In this document: piece by piece, positions 61,539 through 64,000 of the stretch | Layout: each line of letters opens with the position of its first letter | Numbering within the stretch: the first letter of the stretch is position 1 | Made by a program: the position numbers and the translations under genes | DNA from: Rhizobium sp. Root1334 | Lineage (GTDB): Bacteria > Pseudomonadota > Alphaproteobacteria > Rhizobiales > Rhizobiaceae | Direction: 5' to 3' | Assembly: GCF_001426665.1 (NCBI RefSeq) | Contig: NZ_LMEY01000027.1 | Coordinates: 100,439-164,438 of the forward strand | Length of the DNA stretch: 64,000 nt | Notes under the pieces: generated by a model | The model's input: only the letters and a program-made list of their open reading frames with translations | Told to the model about the DNA's origin: nothing | Databases searched by the model: none

Positions 61539-62003
61539 CTACTGGCCCTTCTGCGGCTGGGTGACGAGACCGATATTCTTGAAGCCTGCTTCCTGGATAC
61601 GCGCCATGACATCGGCGATCACGCCGTAAGGCGACGTCGCATCACCCCGCACGAAAATACGCTCGCTATAGCCTGTCGTTGCGATCGCCTGCAGCTTTGC
61701 GGCAACCTCTTCGACCGGGATCGGCGTTTCCTGCAGGAAGACCTGGCCGTCGCTCTTGACCGAAATCGTGATCGGCTGGGTTTCGGCATTCAGCGCCTTC
61801 GCCTGCGTTTCCGGCAGATCGATCGGCACGCCGACCGTCATCATCGGGGCGGCAACCATGAAGATGATCAACAGCACCAGCATGACGTCGACGAACGGCG
61901 TCACGTTGATTTCGCTCATGACGCCCTTGCCGCCGCGGCCGCCACGGCCACCGCGGCGACGGCCGCCACCCTTCGATCCACCACCTGCTGCTGACATACC
62001 CAT
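61539..62003 (-). CDS. tolR: Tol-Pal system protein TolR
   Basis: 154 residues of the ExbD/TolR family: a Gly/Arg-rich N-terminus (GGGSKGGGRRRGGRGGRGG), one membrane helix with the proton-pathway Asp in ITPFVDVMLVLLIIFM-type VTPFVDVMLVLLIIFMVAAP, and a periplasmic domain. Only 10 bases separate it from tolA. Confidence 0.95.
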   Translation of the reverse strand: MGMSAAGGGSKGGGRRRGGRGGRGGKGVMSEINVTPFVDVMLVLLIIFMVAAPMMTVGVPIDLPETQAKALNAETQPITISVKSDGQVFLQETPIPVEEVAAKLQAIATTGYSERIFVRGDATSPYGVIADVMARIQEAGFKNIGLVTQPQKGQ

Positions 62004-62035
62004 TGGTCTATCTCCGTCTTCGTGCCGCTCAGGCT

Positions 62036-62755
62036 TTACTGCGCGGCCTGGCGCGGCTGCAGCTTCTCATCGATCTGGCGCGAAAGAATGGCCGAGAACT
62101 CGTCGGCAAACCCTTCCATGCGCGCCGTCAGCTTGCCGGCATCGGCGGAGAACTTGTTGTAGGCGATAACCGCCGGGATAGCGGCGAGAAGGCCGATTGC
62201 GGTGGCGAGAAGTGCCTCGGCGATACCGGGCGCAACAACCGCAAGGTTTGTCGACTTCGAACCGGCGATGGCCTGGAACGAGGTCATGATACCGACAACG
62301 GTACCGAACAGACCGACGAACGGGCCGGCCGAACCGATGGTGGCGAGCGATCCGAGCCGCGATTCAAGCGCTTCGGCCTCACGGGCCAGCGTCACGTCCA
62401 TCGCCCGGTCAATACGCATCTGCAGACCGATCGGCGAACGGGCGCCGCGTTCGAAGGACTTCTTCCATTCGCGCATGGCAGAGACGAAGATCGCCCCCAT
62501 GCCGGAGGTCGTCCGGTCGGACAGTGTCCGGTAGAGTTCTTCCAGCGACTGGCCAGACCAGAACACCTGTTCGAACGCATCCAGCTGGCGGCGCACCTTG
62601 CCGAATTTAAGCGTCTTGTCGACGACGATCGCCCAGGTCCAGATTGAGGCGCCAATCAGTCCCAGCATGACGAGCTTCACCACGAAGCCCGCCTCCATGA
62701 ATAGCGACCACAGCGTTACGTCTGTCGTCGCTGCAGCCAATCCAACCTGTTCCAT
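62036..62755 (-). CDS. tolQ: Tol-Pal system protein TolQ
   Basis: 239 residues from ATG 62755 (MEQVGLAAAT); an in-frame TTG at 62764 is less likely. ExbB/MotA-type: first helix LFMEAGFVVKLVMLGLIGAS, second and third helices in GPFVGLFGTVVGIMTSFQAI and EALLATAIGLLAAIPAVIAY. Forms the proton channel with TolR. No ybgC or ruvCAB is found upstream on this side, unlike some relatives; instead a divergent small gene and ku follow. Confidence 0.96.
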   Translation of the reverse strand: MEQVGLAAATTDVTLWSLFMEAGFVVKLVMLGLIGASIWTWAIVVDKTLKFGKVRRQLDAFEQVFWSGQSLEELYRTLSDRTTSGMGAIFVSAMREWKKSFERGARSPIGLQMRIDRAMDVTLAREAEALESRLGSLATIGSAGPFVGLFGTVVGIMTSFQAIAGSKSTNLAVVAPGIAEALLATAIGLLAAIPAVIAYNKFSADAGKLTARMEGFADEFSAILSRQIDEKLQPRQAAQ

Positions 62756-63063
62756 CGTTCTCAAATCCCCGAATCCAAACGCCCGGCAAGAGCAATCTCA
62801 TGCTCACAGCCAGGGTGCTTAAACGTCATTGTTGCAAGATTGACCCGGCAGCTGCCGATAACCGGCCTCATGCCGATCTTTAAGCTTCCTGTCTGCCTTC
62901 TTGCGTTCAATCTTGGTGAAAGGATGACGTGCAGTGCACAAAACCCTAATATGTGCATTAAGACATCATTATGGTTAAGAGAGTCTTACTTTGCCGCATT
63001 GCAATCTGATCTTTGCCATGAAGTACTGCGGGAACATTCAAGGCTTGGCCGCGTTCAGCGGAC
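62756..63063. other. 308-base divergent intergenic region, tolQ / small gene
   Basis: No gene seen. An inverted repeat TGCACA-N11-TGTGCA (62935-62957) and several TTAA-N7-TTA(T/C) half-matches occur near 62955-62990. The tol operon promoter should lie at its left end. Confidence 0.5.
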
Positions 63064-63336
63064 ATGAGCACGATCACGCCAAAGACATCATCCAAACGTT
63101 CCTCCCGGCCGCATTTCGATCATCGCGACCGGTTGATCCTTGCGCTTTATGCGCAGCTGAGGGCGGAGCGTGAGACACGTGAAGCGCTGGAATGGGCCAT
63201 CGAGAATGGCGCCGTTTCGCCTGAAGTGCTGCAGGCCATGGTGTCCGATCCGGTGCCGGTGATCACCAGCGAGGATGTGGCTGCGCTGGAGCGCCTGCTG
63301 GCCCGCGACACGAACACGGGGAATATTGCGCATTAA
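63064..63336 (+). CDS. small hypothetical protein upstream of ku
   Basis: 90 residues, basic N-terminus (SKRSSRPHFDHRD), a central helix (LYAQLRAERETREALEWAIE) and an acidic C-terminus (EDVAALERLLARD). No family recognised. It is 28 bases before ku with a good downstream RBS, so the two may be co-transcribed. Confidence 0.65.
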   Translation: MSTITPKTSSKRSSRPHFDHRDRLILALYAQLRAERETREALEWAIENGAVSPEVLQAMVSDPVPVITSEDVAALERLLARDTNTGNIAH

Positions 63337-63364
63337 AACACCGGCCGACGGAGAAGGTGGAAAC

Positions 63365-64000
63365 ATGGTATCGCGTGCATTGTGGAAAGGACAGCTGCGT
63401 CTCTCCCTCGTTTCCATCCCTGTCGAAGTGTTCAGCGCCACTAAGACGGGCGCGCGCTTTGCCTTCCGCCAGATCCACGAACCATCCGGCAAGCCCGTCC
63501 ACTACGACAAGGTCGTCGACGGCATCGGTCCTGTCGATACGGACGAGATCGTCAAGGGCTACGAGTATGAGAGTGGCAAGTATGTCCTGCTCGAACCGGA
63601 GGAAATAGACGCAGTCAAGCTTGAGACGAAAAAGACATTGGAACTCGTGCAGTTTGTCGATGCCTCCGAGATTTCACCGATCTACTATGACAAACCCTAT
63701 TATGTCGTTCCCTCCGACGATCTGGCCGAAGACGCCTATCGGGTGGTCAGGGACGCCTTGCGCAAATCAGGCAAGGTGGGGCTTGGCCAGCTGACCCTGC
63801 GCGGACGCGAATACATCGCTGCGATCAAACCTTGCGGCGATGGTCTACTTCTCGAAACACTCCACTACGCCGACGAGTTGCGGAAAGCCGATCCGATGTT
63901 CCACGGACTTTCCGGCAAAACCTCCGACGATGATCTTCTGGAAGTGGCAACCGCGCTGATCGACAAGAAGACCGCCCCCTTCGACGCCACCACCTTCAAG
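63365..64000 (+). CDS. ku: Ku domain protein (bacterial NHEJ), 3' truncated by window end
   Basis: The frame from ATG 63365 runs 212 codons to the window edge without a stop. MVSRALWKGQLRLSLVSIPV is the hallmark start of bacterial Ku, followed by QIHEPSGKPVHYD, VKGYEYESGKYVLLEPEEID and FVDASEISPIYYDKPYYVVP. Ku binds DNA ends and recruits LigD for non-homologous end joining. GGAGAAGG precedes the ATG. A ligD or second ku gene may lie just beyond. Confidence 0.95.
   Translation, partial: MVSRALWKGQLRLSLVSIPVEVFSATKTGARFAFRQIHEPSGKPVHYDKVVDGIGPVDTDEIVKGYEYESGKYVLLEPEEIDAVKLETKKTLELVQFVDASEISPIYYDKPYYVVPSDDLAEDAYRVVRDALRKSGKVGLGQLTLRGREYIAAIKPCGDGLLLETLHYADELRKADPMFHGLSGKTSDDDLLEVATALIDKKTAPFDATTFK

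Overview
The window looks like a chromosomal segment of an alphaproteobacterium of the Rhizobiaceae (Rhizobium/Agrobacterium/Neorhizobium-like). The evidence is a high G+C gene set containing the CtrA cell-cycle module (sciP, ctrA, chpT), the DUF1134 envelope protein EipA, DUF1153, DUF1127 and DUF2171 proteins, a rhizobial-type flagellin, an alphaproteobacterial rpoH, a serC-serA operon with a structured leader, and the tolQRAB-pal-cpoB-tilS-ftsH-glmM cluster. Genus and species cannot be fixed by eye. Most of the window is ordinary core genome.

Layout. 0-20.7 kb: a partial J-domain-like gene divergent from bolA; an exported caspase-like protein; the shikimate operon aroK-aroB-CNNM transporter; a 49-residue membrane protein coupled to xerD; accA; an L,D-transpeptidase lipoprotein overlapping tusA; a DGPF/YciI protein with an ECF42-like sigma factor; a D,D-carboxypeptidase / CobW GTPase / DUF930 operon; an M20 amidohydrolase and Lrp regulator; kdsA; and a zinc-type alcohol dehydrogenase divergent from an AraC regulator. 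20.75-26.9 kb: the most accessory-looking part, with an ABC permease and solute-binding protein but no ATPase, a large flagellin with an internal duplication, a hypothetical gene, a broken alpha/beta-hydrolase + TPR gene and an AT-rich gap, ending at the 3' end of a tRNA-Met. 27-34.8 kb: mnmA, a LuxR-type regulator, then sciP, a frameshifted pqiA-like gene, a GNAT, a FliJ-like gene, ctrA, a receiver-only protein, chpT and eipA. 34.9-49.9 kb: a coiled-coil membrane protein, a SpoU methyltransferase, rluD, small stress/metal proteins, rpoH, a large acidic membrane protein, purA, a DMT transporter, and serC-serA. 50-64 kb: two related beta-barrel outer-membrane proteins, glmM, ftsH, tilS, cpoB, pal, tolB, tolA, tolR, tolQ, a small unknown gene and the start of a Ku gene.

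How it fits together. The strongest theme is the CtrA circuit. sciP, ctrA, chpT and a receiver-only gene lie within about 4 kb. Perfect CtrA full sites (TTAA-N7-TTAAC) occur ahead of both outer-membrane-protein genes and upstream of the flagellin gene; near-matches lie upstream of sciP, ctrA, eipA and pal. Envelope biology (Tol-Pal, EipA, Omp barrels, L,D-transpeptidase, D,D-carboxypeptidase, GlmM, KdsA) is strongly represented. RNA-level signals include a three-hairpin serC leader and a strong hairpin just ahead of rpoH. No CRISPR array, insertion sequence, prophage or recognisable defence island was seen.
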